A stretch of 64,000 bases of DNA from Streptomyces seoulensis (GTDB taxonomy: Bacteria > Actinomycetota > Actinomycetes > Streptomycetales > Streptomycetaceae). The notes under the pieces are model-generated. The model was not told the DNA's origin, searched no databases, and was given only the letters and a program-made list of their open reading frames with translations. The stretch's first letter is position 1, and each line of letters starts with the position of its first letter. Where the stretch lies: assembly GCF_022846655.1 (NCBI RefSeq), contig NZ_AP025667.1, positions 5,741,001 to 5,805,000 of the forward strand, written 5' to 3'. The position numbers were made by a program, and so were the translations under genes. Positions 17,060 through 26,382 of the stretch are shown here, one piece after another.

Positions 17060-18778
17060 TTGGACCTCGTATCTGTCATGCCCGCGCGCGGCGGGCGCGG
17101 CCGGGCCCGTGCCTGGTCGGTGACCGCCGCTCTCGCCCTCGCCGTGGCGGGGCTGGCCGCCGCTCCCGCGTCGGCGGCGGACGTCAACAACGCCAAGAAC
17201 GCCGGCTTCGAGTCGGGCCTGTCCAACTGGACCTGCTCGGCGGGCAGCGGCGCGACCGTCTCCTCCCCGGTGCACGGCGGCTCCGCGGCCCTGAAGGCCA
17301 CCCCGGCCGGGCAGGACAACGCCCAGTGCACCCAGTCCGTGGCGGTCAAGCCCAACTCCACGTACACGCTGAGCGCCTGGGTGCAGGGCGGGTACGCCTA
17401 CCTCGGGGCTACCGGCACCGGGACCACCGACGTGTCGACCTGGACCCCGGACAGCTCGTCGTGGAAGCAGCTCTCCACGACGTTCACCACCGGCTCCGCC
17501 ACCACCTCGGTCACCGTCTACACCCACGGCTGGTACGGGCAGGCGGCCTACTACGCCGACGACGTGCGGGTGCAGGGCCCGGACGGCGGCGGGGGCGGTG
17601 ACCCGGCGCCGAGCGTGCCGGCCACGCCGGGCGGTCTCACGGTGTCCGGCACCACCTCGTCCTCGGTCTCGCTGGCCTGGAACACGGTCTCGGGCGCGAC
17701 CGGCTACAACGTCTACCGGGGCGGCACCAAGATGACCGCGGTGAGTGGCACCTCCGCCACGATCGGCGGGCTCACGGCGTCGACGTCGTACTCCTTCCAG
17801 GTCACGGCGACCAACTCGGCCGGTGAGTCCGCGAAGTCGTCGACCGTGACCGGGACCACCACCTCCGGCGGCGGCACCGGCCCCAAGGGCGACCTGCCCA
17901 AGCACGCGGTGACCGGGTACTGGCAGAACTTCAACAACGGCGCGGCCGTGCAGAAGATCTCCGACGTGCCCGCCGCCTACGACATCGTCGCGGTGGCCTT
18001 CGCGGACGCCACCTCCACGCCGGGCGCGGTGAGCTTCAGCCTGGACTCGGCGGGCCTCAACGGCTACACCGTCGACCAGTTCAAGGCCGACATCAAGGCC
18101 AAGCAGGCCGCGGGCAAGAAGGTGATCGTCTCCGTCGGCGGCGAGCGCGGCACGGTCGCGGTCAGCGACACCGCTTCCGCGAACAACTTCGCCAACTCGG
18201 TGTACTCGCTGATGCAGACGTACGGCTTCGACGGCGTCGACATCGACCTGGAGAACGGGCTCAACCCGACGTACATGACGCAGGCGCTGCGGTCGCTGGC
18301 GTCGAAGGCGGGGTCGTCGCTGATCATCACGATGGCGCCGCAGACGATCGACATGCAGTCGACGTCCGGTTCCTACTTCCAGACGGCCCTGAACATCAAG
18401 GACATCCTCACGGTCGTCAACATGCAGTACTACAACAGCGGTTCGATGCTGGGCTGCGACGGCAAGGTGTACAGCCAGGGCTCGGTGGACTTCCTGACCG
18501 CGCTGGCCTGCATCCAGTTGGAGGGCGGGCTCGCGCCCTCGCAGGTGGGCATCGGGGTGCCGGCCTCCACCCGGGGCGCGGGCAGCGGCTACGTCTCGCC
18601 CACCGTGGTGAACAACGCGCTGGACTGCCTGGCCAAGGGCACCGGCTGCGGCTCCTTCAAGCCGTCCCGGACCTACCCGGACCTGCGCGGCGCGATGACC
18701 TGGTCGACCAACTGGGACGCGACGGCGGGCAACGCCTGGTCCGGCGCGGTCGGCCCGCACGTGCACGGGATGCCGTGA
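17060..18778 (+). CDS. Secreted family-18 chitinase with carbohydrate-binding and FnIII domains
   Basis: A 572-residue exported chitinase that hydrolyses beta-1,4-GlcNAc links. The signal peptide ends at ASA-AD. A beta-sandwich carbohydrate-binding module covers about residues 40-175 (AGFESGLSNWTC start). A fibronectin type III domain spans about 190-275, and the GH18 barrel runs from about 285 to the end. The catalytic signature is FDGVDIDLE, with the proton-donor Glu intact. Met-Gln-Tyr (VVNMQYYNSG) is also present. I chose the TTG at 17060 because GGAGG precedes it. An ATG at 17078 lacks a ribosome site. A DasR-like element upstream fits induction by chitin products. Confidence 0.93.
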   Translation: MDLVSVMPARGGRGRARAWSVTAALALAVAGLAAAPASAADVNNAKNAGFESGLSNWTCSAGSGATVSSPVHGGSAALKATPAGQDNAQCTQSVAVKPNSTYTLSAWVQGGYAYLGATGTGTTDVSTWTPDSSSWKQLSTTFTTGSATTSVTVYTHGWYGQAAYYADDVRVQGPDGGGGGDPAPSVPATPGGLTVSGTTSSSVSLAWNTVSGATGYNVYRGGTKMTAVSGTSATIGGLTASTSYSFQVTATNSAGESAKSSTVTGTTTSGGGTGPKGDLPKHAVTGYWQNFNNGAAVQKISDVPAAYDIVAVAFADATSTPGAVSFSLDSAGLNGYTVDQFKADIKAKQAAGKKVIVSVGGERGTVAVSDTASANNFANSVYSLMQTYGFDGVDIDLENGLNPTYMTQALRSLASKAGSSLIITMAPQTIDMQSTSGSYFQTALNIKDILTVVNMQYYNSGSMLGCDGKVYSQGSVDFLTALACIQLEGGLAPSQVGIGVPASTRGAGSGYVSPTVVNNALDCLAKGTGCGSFKPSRTYPDLRGAMTWSTNWDATAGNAWSGAVGPHVHGMP

Positions 18779-18791
18779 CGGGACCGGAAAC

Positions 18792-18837
18792 GGGCGGTGC
18801 CCCGGCTTCCCCCTCGGGGGAGGCCGGGGCACCGCCC
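18792..18837. terminator. Bidirectional terminator between convergent genes
   Basis: GGGCGGTGCCCCGGC (18792-18806) and GCCGGGGCACCGCCC (18823-18837) form a perfect 15-bp stem. It lies between the stops of the chitinase gene (plus) and the acidic protein gene (minus), so it can serve both. Confidence 0.8.
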
Positions 18838-18842
18838 TTCGT

Positions 18843-19394
18843 TCACTCGGACTCGAAGTAGGCGTCCAGTACCGCGTCCATCGAGGCGTCCCACTCGGCG
18901 AACTGCGAGCGGGAGGCGGCCTCGATCTCGATCGGGTACCAGCGCCGGTCCGGGGTGTGCACCGTGACGGTGAAGCGCTTGCCGAAGCGGGCCGTCTCCG
19001 TCGCCACGGCGGCGATCTCCGGCCAGCCGAACTCGCACTCCTCCGCGTCCAGACTGAGCCGCACACCCTGCCGGTCCGCGACTATCCGCGCCCGGCGGTC
19101 GGCGGCCTCGAAGACGGGCCCCTCCTCGGCGCCTTCCTCCTCGGACTCCGCGGACTCCTCGGACTCGGCGGACTCCGCGGACTCGTCCACGGCGTCCTCG
19201 GGAACGGATTCCCCGGGCGCCGGACTCTCCTCCGTCCCGGCCGGGTCGGCCACTTCGGCCGCCGGCTTCGCGTCCTCCGCTTCCCCCTTGGCGGCGGAGC
19301 CCGTCAGACCGGGGATGAAGGCCGGGTCGAACCCGGCACCCGTGACGGGCTCGCCCTTCAGGGGCTGGCTGCTCGATCCTATGCGCTGCTCCAC
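18843..19394 (-). CDS. Acidic hypothetical protein with C-terminal beta-rich domain
   Basis: A 183-residue protein. Residues about 35-100 are a low-complexity Glu/Ser/Ala stretch built from repeated ESAES-type units. The C-terminal 80 residues look like a compact PH-like or similar beta domain (RARIVADRQGVRLSLDAEECEFGWPEI, then DRRWYPIEIEA). Proteins with this C-terminal pattern are common hypotheticals in Streptomyces. There is no signal peptide or membrane helix. The start is GTG at 19394. It stands alone between the chitinase and the GntP permease gene. I do not recognise a function. Confidence 0.6.
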   Translation of the reverse strand: MEQRIGSSSQPLKGEPVTGAGFDPAFIPGLTGSAAKGEAEDAKPAAEVADPAGTEESPAPGESVPEDAVDESAESAESEESAESEEEGAEEGPVFEAADRRARIVADRQGVRLSLDAEECEFGWPEIAAVATETARFGKRFTVTVHTPDRRWYPIEIEAASRSQFAEWDASMDAVLDAYFESE

Positions 19395-19494
19395 GGCGGC
19401 AGTATGGACGACTTACCTGTGCCGGAACCACCCGGCGCTCCATTCCCGCCTGTATCCCACCGGTAAGTCCCCCGCCGTGCCCCCGTCCTGTCCG

Positions 19495-20970
19495 TCAGAC
19501 GAACAGGCTCACCACCGCCGCCACCGCGAACCCCGCGACGGACAGCACCGATTCGAGGACCGTCCACGTCTTCAGCGTGTCCCGCTCCGAGATGCCGAAG
19601 TACTTGGCGACCATCCAGAAGCCGCCGTCGTTGACGTGCGACGCGAAGATGGAGCCCGCGGAGATGGCCATGATGACCAGCGCGACGAACGCCTGGGAGT
19701 GGTCCCCCTCGGCCAGCAGGGGCGCCACGATGCCCGCCGTCGTCACGATGGCGACCGTCGCCGAGCCCTGGGCGACCCGCAGGACCAGCGAGATCAGGTA
19801 CGCCAGCACGATCACCGGCAGGCCGACGCCGTTGAAGGTGTCCGAGAGGGCCTGGGCGACACCGCTGGCCTTGAGGACGGCGCCGAACACCCCGCCCGCG
19901 CCGACCACCAGCAGGATGTTGCCGACCGGCTTGAGGGAGGCGGTGGAGACGTTCTCCAGGGACTTGCGGGACCAGCCGCGCCGGATGCCGAGCAGGTAGT
20001 AGGCGAGCACCAGGGCGATGGTGAGGGCGACGAAGGGGTGCCCGAAGAACTCGATGACCGAGCGCACGGTGGACGGGTCCAGCGCGACCGAGGAGAAGGT
20101 GGCGGCGAGGATCAGGATCAGCGGGGTGCCGATGATGGCGAGGACGGTGCCCAGCGGGACCGGCTTCTCCGGCGGCTCGACGCCCGAGGCCCGCTGCTCG
20201 GCGAGGACCGCCTGCCGGGCCTCCTCCGCCGCCTCGACCATGTCCTGCGGGACGGGCACGAAGATGCGCCGGCCGACCCACGCGGCGAACGCCCACGCGG
20301 CCAGCACGGCCGGGATGCCGCAGACCACGCCCATGAGGACGACCCAGCCGAGCTGCACGTGCAGCAGTCCGGCGGCGGCCACCGGGCCGGGGTGCGGGGG
20401 CAGGAAGGCGTGGGTCATGGACAGACCCGCGAGCAGCGGCAGGCAGTACAGCAGGATCGACTTGCCGCCCCGCTTGGCGGCCGCGTAGACGAGCGGCGCG
20501 AGGACGAAGATGCCGACGTCGAAGAAGACCGGGATGCCGAAGATGAGGCCGGTCAGACCCATCGCCAGCGGCGCCCGCTTCTCGCCGAACAGCCGCAGCA
20601 GGCGCCCCGCGAGGACCTCGGCGCCGCCGCTGACCTCCAGGATCGCGCCGAGCATGGTGCCCAGGCCGATGATGACGGCGACGTGGCCGAGGATGCCGCC
20701 CATGCCGGACTCGAGGGTGGAGACGGCGTCGGAGCGCTGGACGGTGCCGAAGAGTTCGGTGACCGAGAGGCCGGCGAGCAGGCCGACGGTTATGGACACC
20801 GTGAGCAGCGCGACGAACGGCTGGAGCCGGACCTTGATGATCAGGAAGAGCAGCAGGGCGATACCGATGCCGGCGACGGTCAGCAGGCCGGGGGTGCCGT
20901 CCAGCAGGAGGAGCAGTCCTCCGGTGTGGGGTGGCGCGGCGGGCGCGGGTGCGGCGAGCGGAAGGGACAT
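19495..20970 (-). CDS. gntP: GntP-family gluconate/sugar-acid:H+ symporter
   Basis: A 491-residue transporter with about 12-14 membrane helices. Typical GntP segments are visible: GMGGILGHVAVIIGLGTMLGAILE, FLPPHPGPVAAAGLL and VGNILLVVGAGGVFGAVLKASG. The family imports gluconate and related aldonic acids with protons. The ATG at 20970 was preferred to an upstream start because the strongly conserved region follows it. It is the last gene of the RidA/IclR/PfkB set on this strand, 126 bp past ridA. Together with the KDG-type kinase and PLP deaminase it suggests uptake of a 2-amino or 2-acetamido aldonic acid. Confidence 0.9.
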   Translation of the reverse strand: MSLPLAAPAPAAPPHTGGLLLLLDGTPGLLTVAGIGIALLLFLIIKVRLQPFVALLTVSITVGLLAGLSVTELFGTVQRSDAVSTLESGMGGILGHVAVIIGLGTMLGAILEVSGGAEVLAGRLLRLFGEKRAPLAMGLTGLIFGIPVFFDVGIFVLAPLVYAAAKRGGKSILLYCLPLLAGLSMTHAFLPPHPGPVAAAGLLHVQLGWVVLMGVVCGIPAVLAAWAFAAWVGRRIFVPVPQDMVEAAEEARQAVLAEQRASGVEPPEKPVPLGTVLAIIGTPLILILAATFSSVALDPSTVRSVIEFFGHPFVALTIALVLAYYLLGIRRGWSRKSLENVSTASLKPVGNILLVVGAGGVFGAVLKASGVAQALSDTFNGVGLPVIVLAYLISLVLRVAQGSATVAIVTTAGIVAPLLAEGDHSQAFVALVIMAISAGSIFASHVNDGGFWMVAKYFGISERDTLKTWTVLESVLSVAGFAVAAVVSLFV

Positions 20971-21096
20971 GAGAGGGAGGTCCTCTGCGTGAGTGAGGTA
21001 AGTGCATCGGGCTTTCGGGCAGGGTGGAGCGCGGCACGGCACCCGAAGGAGGTGCCGTGCCGTGTGCGGGTGGTGCGGGTGCTTACGAGAGGGACG

Positions 21097-21507
21097 TCAG
21101 CCGAGGACGGCGAGCGCGTCGATCTCGATGAGGAGCCCGGCGGGCAGGCCGACGTAGACCGTGGTCCGGGCGGCGGGGGGCTGGGTGAGGCCCTGCTCCC
21201 CGAAGTAGGTGTTGTAGATGTCGTTCATCTCGGCGAAGTGGTCCACGTCGGTGAGGTAGACGCGGATCATCATCACGTCGTCCCAGCTCGCGCCGCCCTC
21301 TTCGAGGATCGCCTTGACGTTGGCCAGGGTCTGGAGGGTCTGCTCGCGCAGGGTCGGACCGGCGGGGGTGGGGGCCTTGCCCTCCTCGGCGGGCAGGAAG
21401 CCCACCTGGCCGGCGACCTGGAGGATGTTGCCCTTCTTCACGCCGTGCGAGAACTTCGCGGGCGGCACGGTGTGGGTCTTCGGGGTGAGCGCGGTCTTGT
21501 CGGTCAT
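21097..21507 (-). CDS. ridA: RidA/YjgF-family enamine/imine deaminase
   Basis: A 136-residue protein of the RidA family, which hydrolyses reactive enamine/imine intermediates released by PLP-dependent dehydratases. The core pattern is present: ILQVAGQVGFLP, TLQTLANVKAILEEGGASWDDVMMIRVYLTD and RTTVYVGLPAGLLIEIDALAVLG, including the Arg that binds the substrate carboxylate. The gene overlaps the IclR regulator gene by four bases. Co-occurrence with a PLP amino-acid deaminase across the divergent promoter fits this chemistry. Confidence 0.92.
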   Translation of the reverse strand: MTDKTALTPKTHTVPPAKFSHGVKKGNILQVAGQVGFLPAEEGKAPTPAGPTLREQTLQTLANVKAILEEGGASWDDVMMIRVYLTDVDHFAEMNDIYNTYFGEQGLTQPPAARTTVYVGLPAGLLIEIDALAVLG

Positions 21508-22268
21508 GCGGTGGGGTCCTTCACTGGGGTTCTTCCGGAGTACTCGCCGCTGATCGCGTCCGCCGTGCGGCGCACCCGCGGGAGCAGGGTGAGGAGTTCG
21601 TCGGCGGTGACGACGACGTTCGGCGCGGAGACCGACATCGCGGCGACCACCCGGCCGTCGGCGCCCCGGATGGGGGCCGCGACACAGTTGATGGACTCCT
21701 CGTGGCCACCGAGGTCGGTGGCCCAGCCCTGATCACGCACCTTCTCCAACTCGCGCAGGAAAGCACCTGCGTTGGGGGTGGAACGGGACGTGTAGAGGGG
21801 GTATTCGAGCTTCTCCGCCAGCGCCCGCCGCTCGGCCTCGGGCAGGTCGGCCAGCAGCAGCTTGGCGACGGCGGCGACGGTGATGGCGACCGGCTTGCCG
21901 ACGCGCGAGTACATGCGCACCGGGTAGCGGCTGTCCACCTTGTCGATGTAGAGCACCTCGTTCTCCTCGTGCACGGCGAGGTGCACGGTGTGCCCACACG
22001 CCTCGTTGAGACGGACGAGGTGGGGGTGGGCGATCTCGCGGATGTCGAGGTTCTCCATCGCCTCCTGGGCGAGGGCGAAGAGGCGGGCGCCGAGCCGGTA
22101 GCGCTGGTCGGACTGGCGGTAGACCAGGCCGTGTTCGTGCAGGGTGCGCAGCAGGCGCAGCGCGGTGGACTTGTGCACGCCGAGCCGCTCGGCGACCTGG
22201 CCGAGGTCGGCGGGGCCCTCCGCGAGCAGCGGGAGGATGCTCAGGGCGCGGTCGACGGTCTGGCTCAT
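21504..22268 (-). CDS. IclR-family transcriptional regulator
   Basis: A 254-residue repressor/activator with an N-terminal winged helix (RALSILPLLAEG, LGVHKSTALRLLRTLHEHGLV) and a C-terminal IclR effector domain (VAITVAAVAKLLLADLP, ESINCVAAPIRGADGRVVAAMSVS). It overlaps the PfkB gene stop (ATGA) and ridA. KdgR-type IclR proteins sense 2-keto-3-deoxygluconate, which would fit the neighbouring kinase. The GTTGCA palindrome in the divergent promoter upstream of the kinase is a likely target. I chose the ATG at 22268 because the conserved region starts at MSQTVDRAL. Confidence 0.9.
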   Translation of the reverse strand: MSQTVDRALSILPLLAEGPADLGQVAERLGVHKSTALRLLRTLHEHGLVYRQSDQRYRLGARLFALAQEAMENLDIREIAHPHLVRLNEACGHTVHLAVHEENEVLYIDKVDSRYPVRMYSRVGKPVAITVAAVAKLLLADLPEAERRALAEKLEYPLYTSRSTPNAGAFLRELEKVRDQGWATDLGGHEESINCVAAPIRGADGRVVAAMSVSAPNVVVTADELLTLLPRVRRTADAISGEYSGRTPVKDPTA

Positions 22269-23323
22269 GCGGTGCTCGTTCCTTCGGTGACCTGGTCGGC
22301 ACCCGTCCAGCCGGGGCCGAGTCGCAGTCTCCCCCACGCCTCGTCGTCGAGGGCGGCCAGCCGGTCGGCGTGGTCGCGGGCGGGCGGGTCGGCGAGGTCG
22401 CCGGGGACGGTGAGGGCGGCGGCGGCCATGAGGTGGCCGTGCCGCAGCCGGTCGCGTACGGGCAGGCCGCGCAGGGTGGCGGAGAGGAAGCCCGCGGCGA
22501 AGGCGTCGCCCGCGCCGACGGTGGCCACGACGTCCACGGCGAGCGCGGGCACGCGCACCGCGTGCTCACCGGTGGCCGTGCGCTCGAACGCCGTCGCGCC
22601 GAGCGGGCCCTCCTTGACGACCAGCACCCGGGGTTCGGGCAGCAGCCGCCGGACCGCGTCGACGCCGCCCCGCGTGCCCCAGGCGCCCTCCGCCTCGTCC
22701 GTGCCGACGAACACGACGTCGGCCCGCCGGGCCAGGTCCAGCAGCACCAGGGCGTCGTCGGCCTCGCGCCACAGGCCGGGCCGGTGGTTGACGTCGAACG
22801 ACACCACCGGGCGCCCCTCGCGCGGCGCGGTCAGCTCGTGCAGCAGCGCAAGGCACCCCGGCGACAGCGCGGCGGTGATCCCCGTCAGGTGCAGCACGCG
22901 GCCCGCGTCCAGCGCGGCGGGGTCGGTGTTGTCGACCGACATCGCGGAGGCGGCCGATCCGGCGCGGTAGTAGGCGACTTCGTGCGCGTCGGTGGCCCGG
23001 TCGGCGGCGGTGCGGAAGTAGACGCCGGTGGGCCGGGCCGGGTCCACGCGGACCGCGCCGGTGTCGACGCCGTAGGAGGCGATCCGCTCCACCAGGTGCT
23101 GCCCGAAGCCGTCCGCGCCGACCCGGCCGACCCAGCGGGCCGAGTGCCCGGCGGCGGCGAGCGTGCAGACGACGTTGGACTCGGCTCCTCCGATGCCCCG
23201 CCGGAAGGCGGGCACGTCGGCGAGGCGGCCGGGGCGGTCGGGAAGGAAGGTGACCATGGACTCGCCGAGGGTCACGACATCCACGGCGTCGGGGGCGGCG
23301 CTGGACTGTCCGTCGGCGGTCAC
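22265..23323 (-). CDS. kdgK: PfkB-family sugar kinase, 2-keto-3-deoxygluconate kinase-like
   Basis: A 352-residue ribokinase-fold kinase. The N-terminal motif VVTLGESMVTFLPD, the substrate segment FRRGIGGAESNVV and the anion-hole/catalytic motif TVGAGDAFAAGFLSATL are intact. The Gly-Glu-Ser-Met start and the GGAESN motif are typical of KDG kinases. It would convert KDG to KDPG in the Entner-Doudoroff-type route. The GTG at 23323 has a GGAG site about ten bases upstream. It is the first gene of the minus-strand kinase-regulator-ridA-gntP unit, divergent to the deaminase/deacylase pair. No KDPG aldolase is in the window. Confidence 0.82.
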   Translation of the reverse strand: MTADGQSSAAPDAVDVVTLGESMVTFLPDRPGRLADVPAFRRGIGGAESNVVCTLAAAGHSARWVGRVGADGFGQHLVERIASYGVDTGAVRVDPARPTGVYFRTAADRATDAHEVAYYRAGSAASAMSVDNTDPAALDAGRVLHLTGITAALSPGCLALLHELTAPREGRPVVSFDVNHRPGLWREADDALVLLDLARRADVVFVGTDEAEGAWGTRGGVDAVRRLLPEPRVLVVKEGPLGATAFERTATGEHAVRVPALAVDVVATVGAGDAFAAGFLSATLRGLPVRDRLRHGHLMAAAALTVPGDLADPPARDHADRLAALDDEAWGRLRLGPGWTGADQVTEGTSTA

Positions 23324-23431
23324 GATGGTCTCGGCTCCTCGTCGTCGGCCGGAGGGGGTTCGGGCGGTCCGGGGTGGCGACTTCGTTGACCCCGTGTTGG
23401 CCGAGATGTTAGACAGCACTGAGCGACATAC

Positions 23432-23457
23432 GCAATGGACGTTGCATAGGGTGCAAC
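23432..23457. promoter_or_regulatory. Palindromic operator in the divergent kdgK/deaminase promoter
   Basis: GTTGCA-TAGGG-TGCAAC (23441-23457) is a perfect inverted repeat. A further overlapping half (GCAATGGACGTTGC, 23432-23445) shares one arm. The array sits 22-47 bp before the deaminase start and about 110 bp from the kinase start. It is a likely binding site for the IclR regulator encoded in the cluster. Confidence 0.55.
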
Positions 23458-23478
23458 GATGCTGATCAGGAGGCTCGT

Positions 23479-24756
23479 ATGGCTCGTGAGACCGGTTCCG
23501 AAGCCCTGGCGCGGCTCGCCGGGGAACGGGTGGACCACCGTTTCAAGGGCCTTCCGCCGGATGCCGCCGGGCTGACGGTGGGCGAACTGGCCGCCGAGCG
23601 CCGCAACCTGTTCACCGGGGGCTTCGCCACCCCCGTCCTCGCGCTGTCCGCCGAGCGCCTGGAGCACAACCTCGCGCTCATGGAGGCGTACGCCGCCCGG
23701 CACGGCCTCGCCTTCGCCCCGCACGGCAAGACCTCGATGGCCCCGCGACTGTTCGCCCGGCAGATCGAGCACGGCGCCTGGGGCATCACGGTCGCGGCAC
23801 CCCATCAGGTCTGGGTGGCACGGGAGTTCGGCGTCCAGCGGATCTTCCTCGCCAACGAGCTGGTGGACGCGGCCGCCCTCGGCCGTATCGCCGCCGAGCT
23901 GGCGGCCGACCCGGACTTCCGCCTCGTGACCTACGTCGACTCCGTACGCGGGGTCGAGCTGATGGACGCGGCCCTCGCCGGCACCGCCCGGCCGGTCGAC
24001 GTGGTGGTGGAGCTGGCCGCCGGCGAGGGCGCCCGCACCGGCGCCCGCACCGAGGCGGAGTGCGCGGCCGTCGCCGCCGCCGTGGCCGCCACCGACACCC
24101 TGCGCCTGGTCGGCGTGGCGGGTTACGAGGGCGAGGTGCCGAAGGCGGATGCGGAGCGGGTCGCGGCCTATCTGCGCCGGCTGACCGCGCTCGCCGCCGC
24201 CCTCGACGCCGAGGGCCGGTTCGACGGGGCGGACGAGATCATCGTGAGCGCGGGCGGCAGCGCCTGGTTCGACACGGTGGCCGAGGTGTTCGCCGAGGTG
24301 CCCGAGCTGTCCCGCCCGGTGCTCAAGCTGCTCCGCTCGGGCGCCTACGTCTCCCACGACGACGGCCACTACCGCCGCATCACCCCCTTCAACCGGGTCC
24401 CCGAGGAGGGCGCGCTGGAGCCCGCCTTCCGGCTGTGGGCCCAGGTGGTCTCGCGCCCCGAGCCCGGCCAGGCGTTCGTCAACGCGGGCAAGCGGGACGC
24501 CGCGTACGACCTGGACCGGCCCGAGGCACAGGTGATCCGCAGGGACGGCGTCGAACGCCCGGCGACCGGCGTCGCGGTGACCGCCCTGTCGGACCAGCAC
24601 ATGTGGCTGGCCACCACACCGGAGGCCGACGTCATGGTGGGCGACTGGATCGGCTTCGGCCTGTCCCACCCCTGCACCACCTTCGACAAGTGGCAACTGA
24701 TCCCCGTGGCCGAGGCGGACGGCACGGTCGTGGAGTACATCCGCACGTTCTTCTAG
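23479..24756 (+). CDS. PLP-dependent amino-acid deaminase (D-serine dehydratase/D-glucosaminate dehydratase-like)
   Basis: A 425-residue fold-type III PLP enzyme. The N-terminal alanine-racemase-like barrel has the PLP Lys in FAPHGKTSMAPRLF (about residue 84). The C-terminal part has a metal-binding motif: ALSDQHMWL with His and later HPCTTFDKW with His and Cys, as in DSD1-type D-serine dehydratases. Families in this group eliminate ammonia from D-amino acids, including D-glucosaminate to 2-keto-3-deoxygluconate. The neighbouring KDG kinase and RidA favour the latter substrate, which is inferred. It has an AGGAGG site and is 12 bases from the deacylase. Confidence 0.82.
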   Translation: MARETGSEALARLAGERVDHRFKGLPPDAAGLTVGELAAERRNLFTGGFATPVLALSAERLEHNLALMEAYAARHGLAFAPHGKTSMAPRLFARQIEHGAWGITVAAPHQVWVAREFGVQRIFLANELVDAAALGRIAAELAADPDFRLVTYVDSVRGVELMDAALAGTARPVDVVVELAAGEGARTGARTEAECAAVAAAVAATDTLRLVGVAGYEGEVPKADAERVAAYLRRLTALAAALDAEGRFDGADEIIVSAGGSAWFDTVAEVFAEVPELSRPVLKLLRSGAYVSHDDGHYRRITPFNRVPEEGALEPAFRLWAQVVSRPEPGQAFVNAGKRDAAYDLDRPEAQVIRRDGVERPATGVAVTALSDQHMWLATTPEADVMVGDWIGFGLSHPCTTFDKWQLIPVAEADGTVVEYIRTFF

Positions 24757-24768
24757 GAGGTCAGGGTC

Positions 24769-26379
24769 GTGGAGCAGCTCGTCATCCGGGACGCCGATGT
24801 CGTCGACGGCAGCGGGGCGCCCGCCTACCGCGCCGATGTGGTGGTCGACGGCGGCCGGATCGTGTCCATCGTCAAGGAGGCCGCGGCGGCGGGCTGCCAG
24901 CGCCCGCGCGCCCGGCGCGAGCTGGACGCGGAGGGCCTGGTCCTCTCCCCCGGCTTCATCGACATGCACGCCCACTCCGACCTGGCCCTGCTGCGCGACC
25001 CCGACCACAGCGCCAAGGCCGCGCAGGGCGTCACGCTCGAAGTGCTGGGCCAGGACGGCCTGTCGTACGCCCCCGTCGACGACCGCACGATGGAGGAGGT
25101 GCGCCGGGCCATCACCGGCTGGAACGGCTACGGCGACGACCTCGACATGGACTGGCGCTCGGTCGGCGAGTACCTGGACCGGCTGGACGAGGGCATCGCG
25201 GTCAACGCGGCCTATCTGATCCCGCAGGGCACGGTCCGCGCGCTGGTCGTCGGCTGGGAGGACCGCCCGGCGACGGCGGCCGAGCTGGACCGGATGCGGC
25301 GACTGGTCGCGGAGGGCCTGGAGCAGGGCGCGGTCGGCCTGTCCTCCGGCCTCACCTACACCCCCGGCATGTACGCGGGCGACGCCGAACTGACCGAGCT
25401 GTGCCGGGTGGTGGCCTCCTACGGTGGCTACTACTGCCCCCACCACCGCTCCTACGGCGCGGGCGCCCTCGAGGCGTACGCCGAGATGGTCGCCCTCACC
25501 CGGGAGGCGGGCTGCCCGCTGCACCTGGCGCACGCCACCATGAACTTCGGCGTCAACGAGGGACGCGCCCCCGAGCTGCTCGCCCTGCTCGACGCGGCCC
25601 TGGACGCGGGCGCCGACATCACCCTGGACACCTATCCCTACACCCCCGGCTCCACCACCCTGGCCGCCCTGCTGCCCAGTTGGGCGAGCGAGGGCGGTCC
25701 GGCGGCGGTCCTGGCCCGTCTCGCCGACCCGGCGACCGCCGAGCGCATCCGGCACGGCCTGGAGGTCACCGGCTCGGACGGCTGTCACGGCGTACCGGCC
25801 CAGTGGGAGACGATCGAGGTCTCCGGCGTGACGAACCCGGCTCTGGCCGAGTACGTGGGCCGCACGGTGAAGGAGGCGGCCGCGCTGCGCGGCGAGGAGC
25901 CGTGGACCACCGTCCTGCGCCTGCTGCTGGCGGACCGGCTCGGCACCACGATCCTCCAGCACGTCGGCCACGAGGAGAACGTCCGCGCGATCATGCGCCA
26001 CCGCGCGCACACCGGCGGCTCGGACGGCATCCTCCAGGGCACCAAGCCGCACCCGCGCGCCTACGGCACCTTCCCGCGCTACCTCGGCACCTATGTACGG
26101 GAGTTGGGCGTGCTGTCGCTGGAGGAGTGCGTGGCCCGGCTGACCTCGCGGCCCGCGGCCCGGCTGCGGCTGCCGGACCGGGGCCTGGTGCGCGAGGGGT
26201 ACCGCGCGGACCTGGTGCTGTTCGACCCGGCCACCGTCGCCGCCGGCTCCACCTTCGCGGAGCCGAGGACGCTGCCGACCGGGATTCCGCATGTCCTGCT
26301 GGACGGACGGTTCGTCATCGAGGACGGGCGGCGCACCGACGTACTGGCGGGCCGGTCGGTGCGCCGTACCCCGGTGTGA
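24769..26379 (+). CDS. N-acyl-D-amino-acid deacylase, amidohydrolase superfamily
   Basis: A 536-residue metal-dependent amidohydrolase. It has the HxH start [14 protein letters not shown] (about 62-75), metal-ligand segments [12 protein letters not shown] and [15 protein letters not shown], and the catalytic Asp region TGGSDGIL. This matches D-aminoacylases and N-acyl-D-amino-acid deacylases. The substrate is probably an N-acyl-D-configured amine. Because it is co-transcribed with the PLP deaminase and faces a KDG-kinase operon, N-acetyl-D-glucosaminate is a reasonable candidate. N-acyl-D-amino acids from wall turnover are the alternative. Confidence 0.87.
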   Translation: MEQLVIRDADVVDGSGAPAYRADVVVDGGRIVSIVKEAAAAGCQRPRARRELDAEGLVLSPGFIDMHAHSDLALLRDPDHSAKAAQGVTLEVLGQDGLSYAPVDDRTMEEVRRAITGWNGYGDDLDMDWRSVGEYLDRLDEGIAVNAAYLIPQGTVRALVVGWEDRPATAAELDRMRRLVAEGLEQGAVGLSSGLTYTPGMYAGDAELTELCRVVASYGGYYCPHHRSYGAGALEAYAEMVALTREAGCPLHLAHATMNFGVNEGRAPELLALLDAALDAGADITLDTYPYTPGSTTLAALLPSWASEGGPAAVLARLADPATAERIRHGLEVTGSDGCHGVPAQWETIEVSGVTNPALAEYVGRTVKEAAALRGEEPWTTVLRLLLADRLGTTILQHVGHEENVRAIMRHRAHTGGSDGILQGTKPHPRAYGTFPRYLGTYVRELGVLSLEECVARLTSRPAARLRLPDRGLVREGYRADLVLFDPATVAAGSTFAEPRTLPTGIPHVLLDGRFVIEDGRRTDVLAGRSVRRTPV

Positions 26380-26382
26380 CGG

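Noticed and set aside
17078..18778. Chitinase start at the ATG at 17078
   Set aside because: The TTG at 17060 has a GGAGG ribosome site six bases upstream. The ATG has none. The signal peptide works from either.
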